Source of the DNA: a virus
DNA length: 54,612 nt
IMG/VR virus record: IMGVR_UViG_3300031566_000045
Location: 1 to 54,612 of that record
Reading direction: 5' to 3' (one strand)
A program made the position numbers and the translations under genes. The notes beneath the pieces were generated by a model. The model saw nothing but the letters and a program-made list of their open reading frames with translations, was not told where the DNA came from and did not search any database. This document shows, one piece after another, positions 24,211 to 32,621 of the stretch; positions within the stretch are counted from its first letter, which is position 1; every line of letters starts with the position of its first letter.

Positions 24211-25853
24211 TCATCGACCTGTTCGCAGGACCGGGGGGATGGGATGAGGGCCTCCTCGAGCTGGGCCGCACCGACGTCCTCGGCCTCGAGTGGGACGACA
24301 ACGCCGCCGCCACCCGGTACGCCGCCGGGCACCGGACGTGGCACACCGACATCGCCGCGGTGACCGACGACCAGATCCGTGCCCTGGCCGACGCCCTCGG
24401 CCCGATCGAGGGGCTCATCGGGTCGCCGCCATGCCAAGGGTTCTCGATGGCCGGCCACAAGAAGGGCCTCGATGACATCGGCGACCTGCGCCGGGCGATC
24501 GCCGCGTGCACCGACGGGTGGGTCGATCCCGAGGGCGACTGGACCGACGACCGGTCGAAGCTGGTCCTCGAACCGCTCCGGTGGGCCTGGCTGATGCAGC
24601 CCGAGTGGATCGCCTGCGAGCAGGTCCCGAGGGTCCTCCCGCTGTGGAAGGCGATGGCGAACGTGCTCGCCGGCTGGGGGTACTCGGTGTGGACCGGGGT
24701 GCTCAACGCCGCCGACTACGGGGTCCCGCAGACCCGTGAGCGGGCGATCCTCATGGCGAAGCGCGGCCCGAAGGACTGGCTGGCCCCGGAGCCGACCCAT
24801 TCGAAGAAGGGGGCCGGGTCCCGAGCTCGGTGGGTGACGATGGCCGAAGCGCTCGGCTGGGGCCTCACGACCAGGCCGTCGACTTCGGTGATGTCGCGCC
24901 ACCACAACGGCCCGGCGGATCCGCTCGACGGCGGCTCCGGGTCGCGGCAGGTGTACGCCGACGCGCAGGAGGCCGGCGATTGGGAACCGGAGCCCGGCTC
25001 GAGGGTCGGGTTCCCGAGGCTGAACGACCGCGACGACGGCGGCGAGTACCGCGAGCGCGACCTGCGCGGGATCGATGAGCCGGCGTTCGCTCTCACCGAG
25101 AAGGCCCGGTCGTGGCAGGTGTACCCGCCCGACGACGGCGAGCTCGCCGAGGACGACCCGGGCGAGGGGGCGATGCTGAACACCGGGCGCGACTGGAAGC
25201 CGGGCGGGACCCGGGAGGACGCTCAGACGATCGACCCGACCGAGCAGCCCGCTCCGACGTTCACCGCGCTCTCCGGGTCGCAGTGGCAGCTTCGCTCCGA
25301 CCGCCAAGCGAACGCCGCGGTGCGGACCGGCGACCAGCCCGCGCCGACGATCGCTTTCGGTCACGCCGCCGACGACATGGTGTTCCAGCCGGCCGGCGAG
25401 GAGCACCCGAAGAACGTCGACCCGCGCGCCGACCGGGAGCGGCTCGAGACGATCGACGCGACCGAGGCGACCGACACCCCGGAGGGCGGCGAGTGGGCCG
25501 AGGAGCGGCCGGCGACGACGTTGGCGTGCGACCCGAGGGTGTTCCGGCCCGGCGGCCACCACGCGAACGACGGGCGACGTCCGGACTTCCCTGGCCGGTC
25601 GGAGGGCGCGATGCGGATCCAGCCGTGGCAGGCGCTGGCCCTTCAGAGCTTCCGGCGCGACTACCCGGTGCAGGGGACGTGGTCGAGGCAGTTCGAACAG
25701 ATCGGGAACGCGGTCCCGCCGGGGTTGGCTCGGGCGGTCCTCGAGCCGCTCCTCGGGTTGCAGACCTTCGCCGAGCCGATCACCCCTCGGCTCAAGCTGG
25801 ACCCCGCCACCGACGGCGGTCCGGGCGAGCAATCCAGCCTGTTCGATCTGTAG
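24207..25853 (+). CDS. DNA C5-cytosine methyltransferase
   Basis: A 548-residue enzyme with DLFAGPGG (4-11), SPPCQGFS (73-80, catalytic Cys), an EQV segment at the ENV position, DYGVPQTRERAIL and C-terminal QIGNAVPPGLA. The region between about 200 and 470 is long and acidic; it would hold the target-recognition domain and is larger than in minimal Dcm-type enzymes. GTG 24207 follows TATCCT by 6 nt, so the mRNA is probably leaderless. No partner endonuclease is seen. The TAG stop lies in the next operator. Confidence 0.9.
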   Translation: MIIDLFAGPGGWDEGLLELGRTDVLGLEWDDNAAATRYAAGHRTWHTDIAAVTDDQIRALADALGPIEGLIGSPPCQGFSMAGHKKGLDDIGDLRRAIAACTDGWVDPEGDWTDDRSKLVLEPLRWAWLMQPEWIACEQVPRVLPLWKAMANVLAGWGYSVWTGVLNAADYGVPQTRERAILMAKRGPKDWLAPEPTHSKKGAGSRARWVTMAEALGWGLTTRPSTSVMSRHHNGPADPLDGGSGSRQVYADAQEAGDWEPEPGSRVGFPRLNDRDDGGEYRERDLRGIDEPAFALTEKARSWQVYPPDDGELAEDDPGEGAMLNTGRDWKPGGTREDAQTIDPTEQPAPTFTALSGSQWQLRSDRQANAAVRTGDQPAPTIAFGHAADDMVFQPAGEEHPKNVDPRADRERLETIDATEATDTPEGGEWAEERPATTLACDPRVFRPGGHHANDGRRPDFPGRSEGAMRIQPWQALALQSFRRDYPVQGTWSRQFEQIGNAVPPGLARAVLEPLLGLQTFAEPITPRLKLDPATDGGPGEQSSLFDL

Positions 25854-25882
25854 TTGCTTCGGCTACACATCGGAGGTAGGGT
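25849..25882 (+). promoter_or_regulatory. Operator/promoter, leaderless
   Basis: TGTAGTTGCTTCGGCTACA at 25849-25867, with TTGCTT as -35, 17 bp, then TAGGGT (25877-25882) and ATG 6 nt later. The methyltransferase stop codon lies within the operator. Confidence 0.8.
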
Positions 25883-25888
25883 CGTCCC

Positions 25889-26101
25889 ATGATGAACCTC
25901 ACCGCAACCCCGAGCATGCACGACGTGATCGACGCCTCCGACGGGCGGATCGACGCCGACCTGTACCGCGACGCCGAAGGCCACGAGGTCTGGCGCATCA
26001 CCCTCGACGGCAAGACCTTCGCCGAGGGCGTCGCCTCCGACCACGACGCCGGATGGTTCGTCGCCACGCTCGCCGAGTCGATCGACGGCGGGGCCGAGTG
26101 A
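25889..26101 (+). CDS. Small hypothetical protein, leaderless
   Basis: A 70-residue acidic protein, MMNLTATPSMHDVIDASDGR. Two ATGs in tandem directly follow the promoter. Beta-rich centre (GHEVWRITLDGKTFAEG). Overlaps the next gene as TGATG. Function unknown. Confidence 0.7.
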   Translation: MMNLTATPSMHDVIDASDGRIDADLYRDAEGHEVWRITLDGKTFAEGVASDHDAGWFVATLAESIDGGAE

Positions 26102-26289
26102 TGGCCGCCACCAAGAGCGCCAAGGGCCGCTGGTCGCGTCACCGCGACCGCTGCGCCGGATGCGACGCCGACATCGACGCCACGCTATGCGACGCCACCG
26201 CCGCCCACTACGACGGGCCGTTCGGCACCGAGATCGTGGCGTGGACCTGCAGCGACGACTGCTGCGCCCGATTCGAGGACGGCCGATGA
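26101..26289 (+). CDS. Small Cys-rich putative zinc protein
   Basis: A 62-residue protein starting MAATKSAKGRWSRHRD. CAGCDADIDATLC and CSDDCCARFEDGR provide Cys pairs for one zinc knuckle (C-x2-C then C-x3-CC). ATG overlaps the upstream stop. Function unknown. Confidence 0.65.
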   Translation: MAATKSAKGRWSRHRDRCAGCDADIDATLCDATAAHYDGPFGTEIVAWTCSDDCCARFEDGR

Positions 26290-26299
26290 CCGCCCCCGC

Positions 26300-26333
26300 T
26301 GTAGTTGCTTCGGCTACGGACGGAAGGTACGGT
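26300..26333 (+). promoter_or_regulatory. Operator/promoter, leaderless
   Basis: TGTAGTTGCTTCGGCTACG at 26300-26318 with TTGCTT as -35, 17 bp, TACGGT (26328-26333) and ATGATG 6 nt later. Confidence 0.8.
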
Positions 26334-26339
26334 GTCCGC

Positions 26340-26558
26340 ATGATGAATCACGGAACCCCCTGCCAAGGCTGGCGCTGCGAAGACGACGCCACCACCGACC
26401 GCACCCGCGACGACGGCACGACCTTCGCCTGTTGCGATGAGCACGCCCGAGGCTTCGACGCTCACCAGCGTCGGACCGCCGGGTACTCGCCGGCCTTCCT
26501 CGCCGAGATGGAAGCCGAGGGCCGCGCCGAACGCGAGCTGGAAGGGCGGGTGAGCTGA
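26340..26558 (+). CDS. Small Cys-containing hypothetical protein, leaderless
   Basis: A 72-residue protein (MMNHGTPCQGWRCEDDATTD) with C8, C13 and a CCDEHARG segment that could bind zinc. It begins in the leaderless context of the promoter just upstream. The Glu-rich C-terminus is helical. No family recognised. Confidence 0.65.
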   Translation: MMNHGTPCQGWRCEDDATTDRTRDDGTTFACCDEHARGFDAHQRRTAGYSPAFLAEMEAEGRAERELEGRVS

Positions 26559-26559
26559 G

Positions 26560-27546
26560 ATGGCGAGCATCGCCCACGCAGACGACCTGACGGCCGACGC
26601 GCCGATCATCGAGACCGACGGCGAGGCGTGGGGACTCACCACGCACCTCCCCGGTTGCAAGAACATCCCGACCGACGGGAACCGGTGGGACCGGGTGTGG
26701 GCCGACGCTGGCGGCTGGCTCTGCTCCTGCATCGACGTGACGCGCCGCGACCGGATCTACGACCGGGTCGGCGGCGACTCGATCGACCCGCCCGAGCAGG
26801 GCGACGGCACCGGCCAAGGCCAGCTCGGCCTCGAGGCCCCCCGCTGGACGAAGGTCGGCGACGACTTCGCGGTGGTCGCCAAGGGCCGCAGCACGGGCGA
26901 CACCGTGAGCGTGACCGCGAAGAGCGGCAAGACGTCGGAGGTGAAGCTCGGCGAGAAGGTGAAGGCCCACACCTACCTGCCTGACCGGAGCGCCCCCGAG
27001 GGGTACCGGTGGACGAAGAACGGCGACGAGTGGGTCGTCACCGGCCCGAAGGCTGAGCGGGGCGACACGATCACGATCGCCAAGAAGGACGGCTCGACCG
27101 CCGAGGCGGTGGTCGTCGGGTTCGCTGGCACCGACCTGTACCGGGTGGAGCGGGCCTCAGAGGCCCCCACGGCCCCCGAGGGCGCTGCGCCCCGTGGAGG
27201 GGACCTGCCGACCGCTGAGGCGGTACCGGAGGGCCACTACGCCCTGCCGAGCTCGGGCCACAACGACCTCGTCTTCTACCGGGTCGACCGCCCCGAGGAG
27301 GGCCGGTGGGCCGGGCGGGTGTTCGTGAAGATGATCGTCGGCGGGAAGCCCGAGGCTCGGGTCGAGTGGAGCCACATCCCCGGGATCCTCGAGCGCATCG
27401 CCGAGGCTGGCGCGGACGAGGCGATGGCGCTCTACGGTCGGGAGATCGGCCGCTGCGGCCACTGCAACCGGACGCTCACCGATGAGAAGTCGAGGGAGCT
27501 GGGCCTCGGCCCGGACTGCCGCAAGAAGCTCGGCCTCGTCGGCTGA
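26560..27546 (+). CDS. DUF6011-type protein with duplicated beta module
   Basis: A 328-residue protein. The C-terminal 30 residues (GRCGHCNRTLTDEKSRELGL then GPDC) match the DUF6011 zinc motif of actinophage proteins. Two related modules lie at about 105-150 and 150-200: RWTKVGDDFAVVAKGRSTGD and RWTKNGDEWVVTGPKAERGD, each followed by a beta strand and Lys/Ser-rich turn, so an internal duplication is likely. A CxC pair (CSCIDV) lies near residue 55. Probably a nucleic-acid-binding or scaffold protein; the function is not known. Confidence 0.75.
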   Translation: MASIAHADDLTADAPIIETDGEAWGLTTHLPGCKNIPTDGNRWDRVWADAGGWLCSCIDVTRRDRIYDRVGGDSIDPPEQGDGTGQGQLGLEAPRWTKVGDDFAVVAKGRSTGDTVSVTAKSGKTSEVKLGEKVKAHTYLPDRSAPEGYRWTKNGDEWVVTGPKAERGDTITIAKKDGSTAEAVVVGFAGTDLYRVERASEAPTAPEGAAPRGGDLPTAEAVPEGHYALPSSGHNDLVFYRVDRPEEGRWAGRVFVKMIVGGKPEARVEWSHIPGILERIAEAGADEAMALYGREIGRCGHCNRTLTDEKSRELGLGPDCRKKLGLVG

Positions 27547-27570
27547 GCACCAACCCAAGGAGGAGCCGAC

Positions 27571-28437
27571 ATGGCACCGAACCCCCCGACCGCGTACGCG
27601 GTCCATCTCACCGAGGGCGACGACCCCTGCACGATGTACCTCATCGACCCGGGTCGCACCACCACGCCCCGAGCGCCAGGCGGGCGCGACCTCACGCCGC
27701 TGCAGGAGCGTCACTGGTACGCCGGCCCCGAAGGGCTGACCGAGGTGGAGCTGCCGCTACCACCGCTGCGGATCGTGACCGGCTACCGGCTGCGCGACGG
27801 CTACAACTTCCCGGGGTGGCCCGCGGCGATGACCGCCGACGAGGCCCGAGCTCGCCGAGCCGGTCCCGACGAGGACGCTCGGGAGTGGGCGTTCTACGAG
27901 GAGGAGTTCGACACCGAGGAACGACCGCCCGACGTGGTGGCGCTCACCCCGATCAACCTCGCCGAGCTGTCGCTCGAGGACCGGCCGATGCCCTGGCGGG
28001 CGAACCTGCCGTGGGCAGCGAAGGACCACCCGCAGCTACGCCGAGGGTTCCCCGGCCAGTACGTCGAGGTGCGAGCGTGGCTGCAAGGCCAGCTCGAGGT
28101 GCTCCCGCAGGTCCGGCACTGCTTCCTCGCCCGAGGCGCGACCGGTGAGCGGTACGCCACCGTCGACCTGAAGCTCGCCCCGACCGAGCACACGCCAGCC
28201 CGAGGGCGGCGAGGGTCGAAGAACTACAAGCCCGCGGTCACGACCCGGTCGGTTCGGATCCCGCTCGGCTGGGTCCCCGACGAGGTGAAGGGCGCGCACG
28301 CGGACGCGGCGTGGCGCGCCGTCGAGGAGCTGCGCGACCGGGTGATCGCCGAGGTGTCGCTCGTCGGGGTGAGCTGCCCGACCTGCGGCGGGTCCGGGAT
28401 CCTCCCCGAATTGGGCGACGCCGAGCGGCCCGGCTGA
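27571..28437 (+). CDS. Hypothetical protein with C-terminal CPTCGGSG
   Basis: A 288-residue protein from ATG 27571 with AAGGAGGAG upstream. The end carries CPTCGGSGILPELG, a single DnaJ-type CxxCxGxG half-knuckle that could bind zinc as a dimer. The central part (GFPGQYVEVRAWLQGQLEVL, RYATVDLKLAPTEHTPARGR) suggests a beta-rich domain. No family recognised. Confidence 0.7.
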   Translation: MAPNPPTAYAVHLTEGDDPCTMYLIDPGRTTTPRAPGGRDLTPLQERHWYAGPEGLTEVELPLPPLRIVTGYRLRDGYNFPGWPAAMTADEARARRAGPDEDAREWAFYEEEFDTEERPPDVVALTPINLAELSLEDRPMPWRANLPWAAKDHPQLRRGFPGQYVEVRAWLQGQLEVLPQVRHCFLARGATGERYATVDLKLAPTEHTPARGRRGSKNYKPAVTTRSVRIPLGWVPDEVKGAHADAAWRAVEELRDRVIAEVSLVGVSCPTCGGSGILPELGDAERPG

Positions 28438-28450
28438 GCGCCGGTTCCAG

Positions 28451-28538
28451 GGTTCTTTCCAACAACGCCGTGACCAGCCTCTTTGCGGCCCCCGTTCTGG
28501 CCGGTGTAGTTGCTTCGGCTACACCGAGGGACCATACT
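28451..28538 (+). promoter_or_regulatory. Composite promoter/operator
   Basis: Second element at 28451-28487 (GGTTCTTTCCAACAACGCCG followed by TGACCAGCCTCTTTGC), then the 19-bp palindrome at 28505-28523 with TTGCTT, a 17-bp spacer and CATACT (28533-28538). ATG follows after 7 nt. Confidence 0.8.
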
Positions 28539-28545
28539 GGAGCAC

Positions 28546-28869
28546 ATGATGAACGCAGCCACCGAGGCCAAAGGAGCCACGATGACCACCACCGCAACCA
28601 CCAACCGCTTCGAAGCTCGGGCCAGGGCCCGCAAGGTCGAGAACCTCCTCGCCGCCCTCGAGCGCCACCTCCCCGGCACCACCACCGCCGACCTGCTCGC
28701 AGTGGTCAGGCTCGCCAACGCCAACGGCGGCGACCTGCTCCGCAGCCTCGCCTCAGTCGAGAGCGTGAACCCCCCGAGCGCAGCGACGCTCGCAGCCCTC
28801 GAGGGTCGCCTCGAGGCTCGCCTCGACCGTGAGACCACCACCCCCGACCCCTTCGCTGGCCTCGCCTGA
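28546..28869 (+). CDS. Small helical hypothetical protein with two possible starts
   Basis: From the leaderless ATG 28546 the product is 107 residues (MMNAATEAKGATMTTTATTN); from ATG 28582, which has AAAGGAG upstream, it is 95 residues. Both starts are in frame and may give two forms. The body is Ala/Leu/Arg-rich helices (RKVENLLAALERHLPG). Function unknown. Confidence 0.7.
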   Translation: MMNAATEAKGATMTTTATTNRFEARARARKVENLLAALERHLPGTTTADLLAVVRLANANGGDLLRSLASVESVNPPSAATLAALEGRLEARLDRETTTPDPFAGLA

Positions 28870-28899
28870 GACCGCCGACCAACCCAAGGAGACGCCGAC

Positions 28900-29172
28900 A
28901 TGGCAACCACCAAGACGAAGAGCAAGACCGTGACCTTCATGGAGGTCACGATCCGCGGCTACGAGCTGCGGGTCATCGGTGCGAACCGCGCCGAGTGCAT
29001 CGCAGCCATCGCCCGAGACATCGACGGCGGCGGCTTCGGCGAATGCCTCACGGCATGGGCCGAGGACAACCCCGAGGACGTCGAGGGTCACGCCTCGCCG
29101 CTGGAAGCGTGGATCGAGTACGCCGGTGCCTTCTGCGCCGAGATGACCCCGGGCACGGTGACGTGGCCATGA
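28900..29172 (+). CDS. Small hypothetical protein
   Basis: A 90-residue protein, MATTKTKSKTVTFMEVTIRG, with the recurrent leader CCAAGGAGACGCCGACATGG. Mixed alpha/beta; no motif. ATGA overlap with the next gene. Confidence 0.7.
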   Translation: MATTKTKSKTVTFMEVTIRGYELRVIGANRAECIAAIARDIDGGGFGECLTAWAEDNPEDVEGHASPLEAWIEYAGAFCAEMTPGTVTWP

Positions 29173-29408
29173 GCGATACGCCCGCCTACATCCGCACCAG
29201 CGACGACGGCCGCTACGGCCTCACCGGCCCCGACGATCTCGGCTACCACAGCCTCTACCGGATCGTCGCGCCGGACCCGACCGACCCCGAGGCCGTCGAC
29301 TTCAGCGTCGGCCTCGTCGCAGACCCCGCCAACTTCGGCACGGCGATCGACGCCGCTGACGAGGAGATGGCCTGCCTCATCGCCGACGCTCGCGCCGAGT
29401 TCGGCTGA
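29169..29408 (+). CDS. Small acidic hypothetical protein
   Basis: A 79-residue protein (MSDTPAYIRTSDDGRYGLTG), very acidic, with a C-terminal helix DEEMACLIADARAEFG. It overlaps the upstream gene. Function unknown; acidity is compatible with a DNA-mimic but not evidence for one. Confidence 0.65.
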   Translation: MSDTPAYIRTSDDGRYGLTGPDDLGYHSLYRIVAPDPTDPEAVDFSVGLVADPANFGTAIDAADEEMACLIADARAEFG

Positions 29409-29437
29409 CCACGACCACCAACCAAGGAGACCCCGCA

Positions 29438-29878
29438 ATGGGATACGAATCGACCCTCATCGTCGCCGAGACGATGGACGGCTTCGGCGATGGCCGCACC
29501 ATGATCCGCCCGGTCGCCACGTTCGACCTGTCGAAGATGGGCTACGACGGCGACTTCGCCGAGCTGGTCAAGGCCCGCAAGAGCCGCCTCGACGCCGACC
29601 GGTACTACTGGTACCCGCAGCTCGCGTGGGGGCCGATCGAGATCGACGCCCCCGAGGCCGAGCAGCGCTACTTCGGCGACCAGCAGCAGAGCAAGGACGC
29701 CTACGCCGAGCCGCCGACGACGATGGACTTCGACACGACCATCCTCGCCCTCGAGGCCAGCGACGACGGGTACCGGCGCATCGCCCCCGTGATCGCCGCG
29801 CTGAAGGTGTACGCCGAACAGCTCGCCGCCGGGAAGTGGGACCGCGACCGGTTCGGCCTCTTCCACATCGGCCACTGA
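29438..29878 (+). CDS. Hypothetical protein
   Basis: A 146-residue protein, MGYESTLIVAETMDGFGDGR, with CAAGGAG before ATG. The middle is Tyr/Trp-rich (RYYWYPQLAWGPIEID). It resembles small phage proteins of unknown function with an MGYES N-terminus. No catalytic motif. Confidence 0.7.
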   Translation: MGYESTLIVAETMDGFGDGRTMIRPVATFDLSKMGYDGDFAELVKARKSRLDADRYYWYPQLAWGPIEIDAPEAEQRYFGDQQQSKDAYAEPPTTMDFDTTILALEASDDGYRRIAPVIAALKVYAEQLAAGKWDRDRFGLFHIGH

Positions 29879-29883
29879 TCTGC

Positions 29884-29904
29884 CGTAGCCTCACATGCTA
29901 CGGT
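29884..29904 (+). promoter_or_regulatory. Operator with -10 box in right arm
   Basis: CGTAGCCTCACATGCTACG (29884-29902) extends to TACGGT (29899-29904). The transcript has a short leader with AAGGAGG before GTG 29933. Confidence 0.65.
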
Positions 29905-29932
29905 CCGAACCCGACCACCAAGGAGGTCCCGA

Positions 29933-30250
29933 GTGGGAACGCCCGACCTGAAGATCCTGACCGTCATCGAACTCGAATCCGGGGTCAACGAACAGCTCGA
30001 GGGGTTCTGCTCCGTTCGGGCGATCGCCGAGGACGGGACCGTCATGTACGGCCAGCTCGACCCCGCCACCTGCCGCCAGCAGGCGCAGGCGTTCATGGAG
30101 GTCGCCGAGGGGGCGGTCACCGACGCCATGCTCGTCAAGCTGCTCACCGAGGACGTGGGGCTGGACGAGGCGACCGCCGGCCAAGTCCTCGTCACGTTGC
30201 GCGGGATGCGCGGCGACCACGACACGAACCCCAACCAAGGAGAAGGCTGA
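29933..30250 (+). CDS. Hypothetical protein
   Basis: A 105-residue protein from GTG 29933 (VGTPDLKILTVIELESGVNE), with AAGGAGG 6 nt upstream. An amphipathic segment QQAQAFMEVAEGAVTDAMLV suggests helices. The stop overlaps the next ATG (TGATG). Confidence 0.65.
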   Translation: MGTPDLKILTVIELESGVNEQLEGFCSVRAIAEDGTVMYGQLDPATCRQQAQAFMEVAEGAVTDAMLVKLLTEDVGLDEATAGQVLVTLRGMRGDHDTNPNQGEG

Positions 30251-30867
30251 TGCCTACCGGATACACCGAGTCCGTCCAGAAGGGCGAGGTCACCGAGCTC
30301 GCCGTCTTCGCCATCGAGTGCGCCCGAGCGTTCGGCGCGCTGGTCACGATGCGCGACGCCCCGACGGGCACCCCGATCCCCGACGAGTTCCAGCCGTCGA
30401 GCCACTACCGGGACCGGATCGCCGAGCTGGAGACCGAGCTGGCCGAGGTTGAGGGCTGGTCGCACGACCAGGCCGCCGACGCCGCGATGGATGCGTTCAC
30501 CGCCGAGGTGGACCGCCGGCGTGAGCGCCGGGAGCGCGAGGCCGAAGAGGAGGCCCGCTACGAGGCGATGCTCGCCAAGGTCGAAGCGTGGACACCTCCC
30601 ACCCTCGGGCACCGGGAGCTGAAGACGTTCATGGTCGACCAGCTCACCGAGTCGATCCGGTTCGACTGCTCGACGCTCTACCCCGCCGACGGCGACCCGA
30701 AGCGGGCGATGTCGCCCGAGGAGTACCGGGCGATGCGCCGCACCACCATCACCGACCAGCTCGAGCGTGCCCGCGACGAGTGGGTCAAGGAACAGCGCCG
30801 GGCCAGCGACCGCACCCGGTGGGTCAACGACCTGCGGGCCAGCCTGAAGGAGTCGGTCAATGGATGA
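30250..30867 (+). CDS. Hypothetical coiled-coil protein
   Basis: A 205-residue protein starting MPTGYTESVQKGEVTELAVF. RDRIAELETELAEVEGWSHD and a following Glu/Arg block predict a coiled coil near residues 60-115. The C-terminal half is charged helices. Overlaps both neighbours. Function unknown. Confidence 0.7.
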   Translation: MPTGYTESVQKGEVTELAVFAIECARAFGALVTMRDAPTGTPIPDEFQPSSHYRDRIAELETELAEVEGWSHDQAADAAMDAFTAEVDRRRERREREAEEEARYEAMLAKVEAWTPPTLGHRELKTFMVDQLTESIRFDCSTLYPADGDPKRAMSPEEYRAMRRTTITDQLERARDEWVKEQRRASDRTRWVNDLRASLKESVNG

Positions 30868-31228
30868 CGAGTTTCACCTCACCGACGCCCACCTGAAGCT
30901 GCTCGCCCGGCTCTGGCCGACCGAACGGCTCTCCGAGTGCGAGGTCGGCGCGCCCGAGTTCGACGGGAAGCGCCCATACGGCAACAGCAGCCACCTCATC
31001 GACATCGTGGAGATCGTCCACGGGTTCGGCGCGACCGTCGACAACGACGGGTGCCAGTCGCTCGACGCGATCCGCCCCGACCTGCTCGAGGAGGCCGAGC
31101 GGCTCCACGCGGAGATGCCGGTGGCGTTCGCTGTGGCGTGGTCGATGTTCGTCCGGTCCGAGCTCGACTCGATCGAGCCGTCGCTCTACTCGCGGGCCAA
31201 CTTCCGTGAGGGATGGGTGCGATCCTGA
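30860..31228 (+). CDS. Hypothetical protein
   Basis: A 122-residue acidic helical protein, MDDEFHLTDAHLKLLARLWP. Overlaps the previous gene by 8 nt and the next as TGATG. No recognised motif. Confidence 0.65.
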   Translation: MDDEFHLTDAHLKLLARLWPTERLSECEVGAPEFDGKRPYGNSSHLIDIVEIVHGFGATVDNDGCQSLDAIRPDLLEEAERLHAEMPVAFAVAWSMFVRSELDSIEPSLYSRANFREGWVRS

Positions 31229-31530
31229 TGGCCCCGGTCCCCGAGTACCTCGAAGGCATCGAGTGGCTCCACGCCACCGCCGAAGAGCTCGCCACCGCGT
31301 ACGAGATCGACACCGACCAGGCGCTCGACATGCTCACATGGCTGCTGGCGCGAGACTGGACCCCCCTGGGGCTCGGCGACGCGACCAAGCTCGGCTGGTG
31401 CCACAGCACCGCCCGACCCGCAGCGCTCGACCCCGAGAACACCGGGGTCCAGCTCGAGGCGTGGAAGCGCCGCCGATCCGGTGACGACCTGATGGTCATC
31501 GCCCTCACCATGCCGCCCACCATCGAATAG
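31228..31530 (+). CDS. Hypothetical protein with HTH-like segment
   Basis: A 100-residue protein from ATG 31228 (MAPVPEYLEGIEWLHATAEE), chosen because it overlaps the upstream stop; an ATG 15 nt earlier is possible. ELATAYEIDTDQALDMLTWL could be a short helix-turn-helix of winged type, but the match is weak. Confidence 0.6.
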   Translation: MAPVPEYLEGIEWLHATAEELATAYEIDTDQALDMLTWLLARDWTPLGLGDATKLGWCHSTARPAALDPENTGVQLEAWKRRRSGDDLMVIALTMPPTIE

Positions 31531-31539
31531 GAACCCCCG

Positions 31540-31794
31540 ATGCCGACCCACACCCCCGACCCCGACGACGACCTTGTGTACGTCGCTGACCGCGCCGAGC
31601 TGCGAGGCCAGACCGGCTTCCGGCACCTCACCCGCAAACGCCGCGCCGGCGTCGAGGGCCAGAACTGGGCACACCCCGGCGGGAACTCCACCGCCCGATG
31701 TGGGGCTTCCTGCTGGCTCGCCGGGTCGACCGAGCCGCCACCAACCGGCGACTGCAACTCCTGCTTCAGAGACATCCCTGAGGACCAGCGGTGA
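31540..31794 (+). CDS. Hypothetical Cys-containing protein
   Basis: An 84-residue protein (MPTHTPDPDDDLVYVADRAE) with four Cys (CGASCW and CNSCFRD) that could form a zinc site. GTGA overlap with the next gene. Confidence 0.6.
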   Translation: MPTHTPDPDDDLVYVADRAELRGQTGFRHLTRKRRAGVEGQNWAHPGGNSTARCGASCWLAGSTEPPPTGDCNSCFRDIPEDQR

Positions 31795-32024
31795 AGGCAG
31801 CGAAGTGGACCGTCGCGATGGTCGCGTTCGCGTTCCTCGCCGCTGGAGCGCTGATCCTCGCCATGACCGCCGCGCTCGTAGTCGGCGGGGTCCTCGCCAC
31901 CAAGGCGGTCCTCGCTCACCTCGAGGCCCGACCGTCGGCGACGCTCCCCCCGCCGCCACCGCCGACCCCCTCGCCCGATCAGCGGCCCCTGGCCGCGCTA
32001 CCCGCAGGAGAACCCGATGAGTGA
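31791..32024 (+). CDS. Small single-pass membrane protein
   Basis: A 77-residue protein from GTG 31791. Residues about 6-40 (WTVAMVAFAFLAAGALILAM and following) are a long hydrophobic stretch, enough for one or two membrane passes. A Pro-rich tail follows. A holin-like role is possible for a phage but unsupported by context. Confidence 0.65.
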   Translation: MKAAKWTVAMVAFAFLAAGALILAMTAALVVGGVLATKAVLAHLEARPSATLPPPPPPTPSPDQRPLAALPAGEPDE

Positions 32025-32301
32025 CCAACAGCAGCCAGCCGGCCAGAGCGGAGCGGCCGGGCAACCACCCGCGATCCCGATCGGTCCGGTCCCGATGAAT
32101 TGGGCGATCAACCCGGGCGACATGAACGGCGAGGGGATCGTGCTCGTCCAGATCGCCACCCCGGTCGGCACGTTCGCGTTCGTGGTCCCGAAGGCGAACG
32201 CCACGGCCATCGGCCAGAAGTTCATCGAGGCCGGCACCGGCGGGCTGCAGATCAGCCAGCAGATGCCGCCGGGCGCGCCCCCTCGAGGTCCGCTCGGGTG
32301 A
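32017..32301 (+). CDS. Hypothetical protein
   Basis: A 94-residue protein (MSDQQQPAGQSGAAGQPPAI) with a Pro/Gln-rich start and a beta-rich core (GIVLVQIATPVGTFAFVVPK). It overlaps the genes on both sides. The core resembles short phage structural or DNA-associated proteins only loosely. Confidence 0.65.
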   Translation: MSDQQQPAGQSGAAGQPPAIPIGPVPMNWAINPGDMNGEGIVLVQIATPVGTFAFVVPKANATAIGQKFIEAGTGGLQISQQMPPGAPPRGPLG

Positions 32302-32621
32302 ACTGGTCGACGGCCGGCTGGGTCGTCGCGGTCGTCCTCACGGTCGGCTGCGTGTACCTCGGCCGCGAGCTGCGCCGAGCTCGGGGCCGGGTTCTCCTCC
32401 TCGAGCTGGCGGTCCGCTGCACCGACGAGCTGGACGTGACGATCAACCCGACGGAGGGCGGCCGGTACTACTGGCGGGTGTCACCGATGCACTGGTCGTC
32501 GGCAGCGTTCACCACGACGGGGTACTGCGACACCGAGGTCGACGCCGAGCGCCAGGCCGAGGAAGCCGCGGTCGTTCTGCAGGCCGAGATCTTCGCCTTC
32601 CGGTCTGGCGTCCATCGTTGA
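32298..32621 (+). CDS. Small membrane-anchored hypothetical protein
   Basis: A 107-residue product from GTG 32298 (GTGA overlap). Residues 5-22 (TAGWVVAVVLTVGCVYLG) form an N-terminal membrane anchor followed by Arg-rich residues, so the remainder is probably cytoplasmic. Function unknown. Confidence 0.65.
   Translation: MNWSTAGWVVAVVLTVGCVYLGRELRRARGRVLLLELAVRCTDELDVTINPTEGGRYYWRVSPMHWSSAAFTTTGYCDTEVDAERQAEEAAVVLQAEIFAFRSGVHR

Noticed and set aside
23670-25832. A 720-codon frame antisense to the C5 methyltransferase
   Set aside because: It mirrors a clear methyltransferase with conserved motifs and has no recognisable domain or ribosome site.
31791-32024. Holin
   Set aside because: A hydrophobic small protein alone is not enough; no lysin is nearby.
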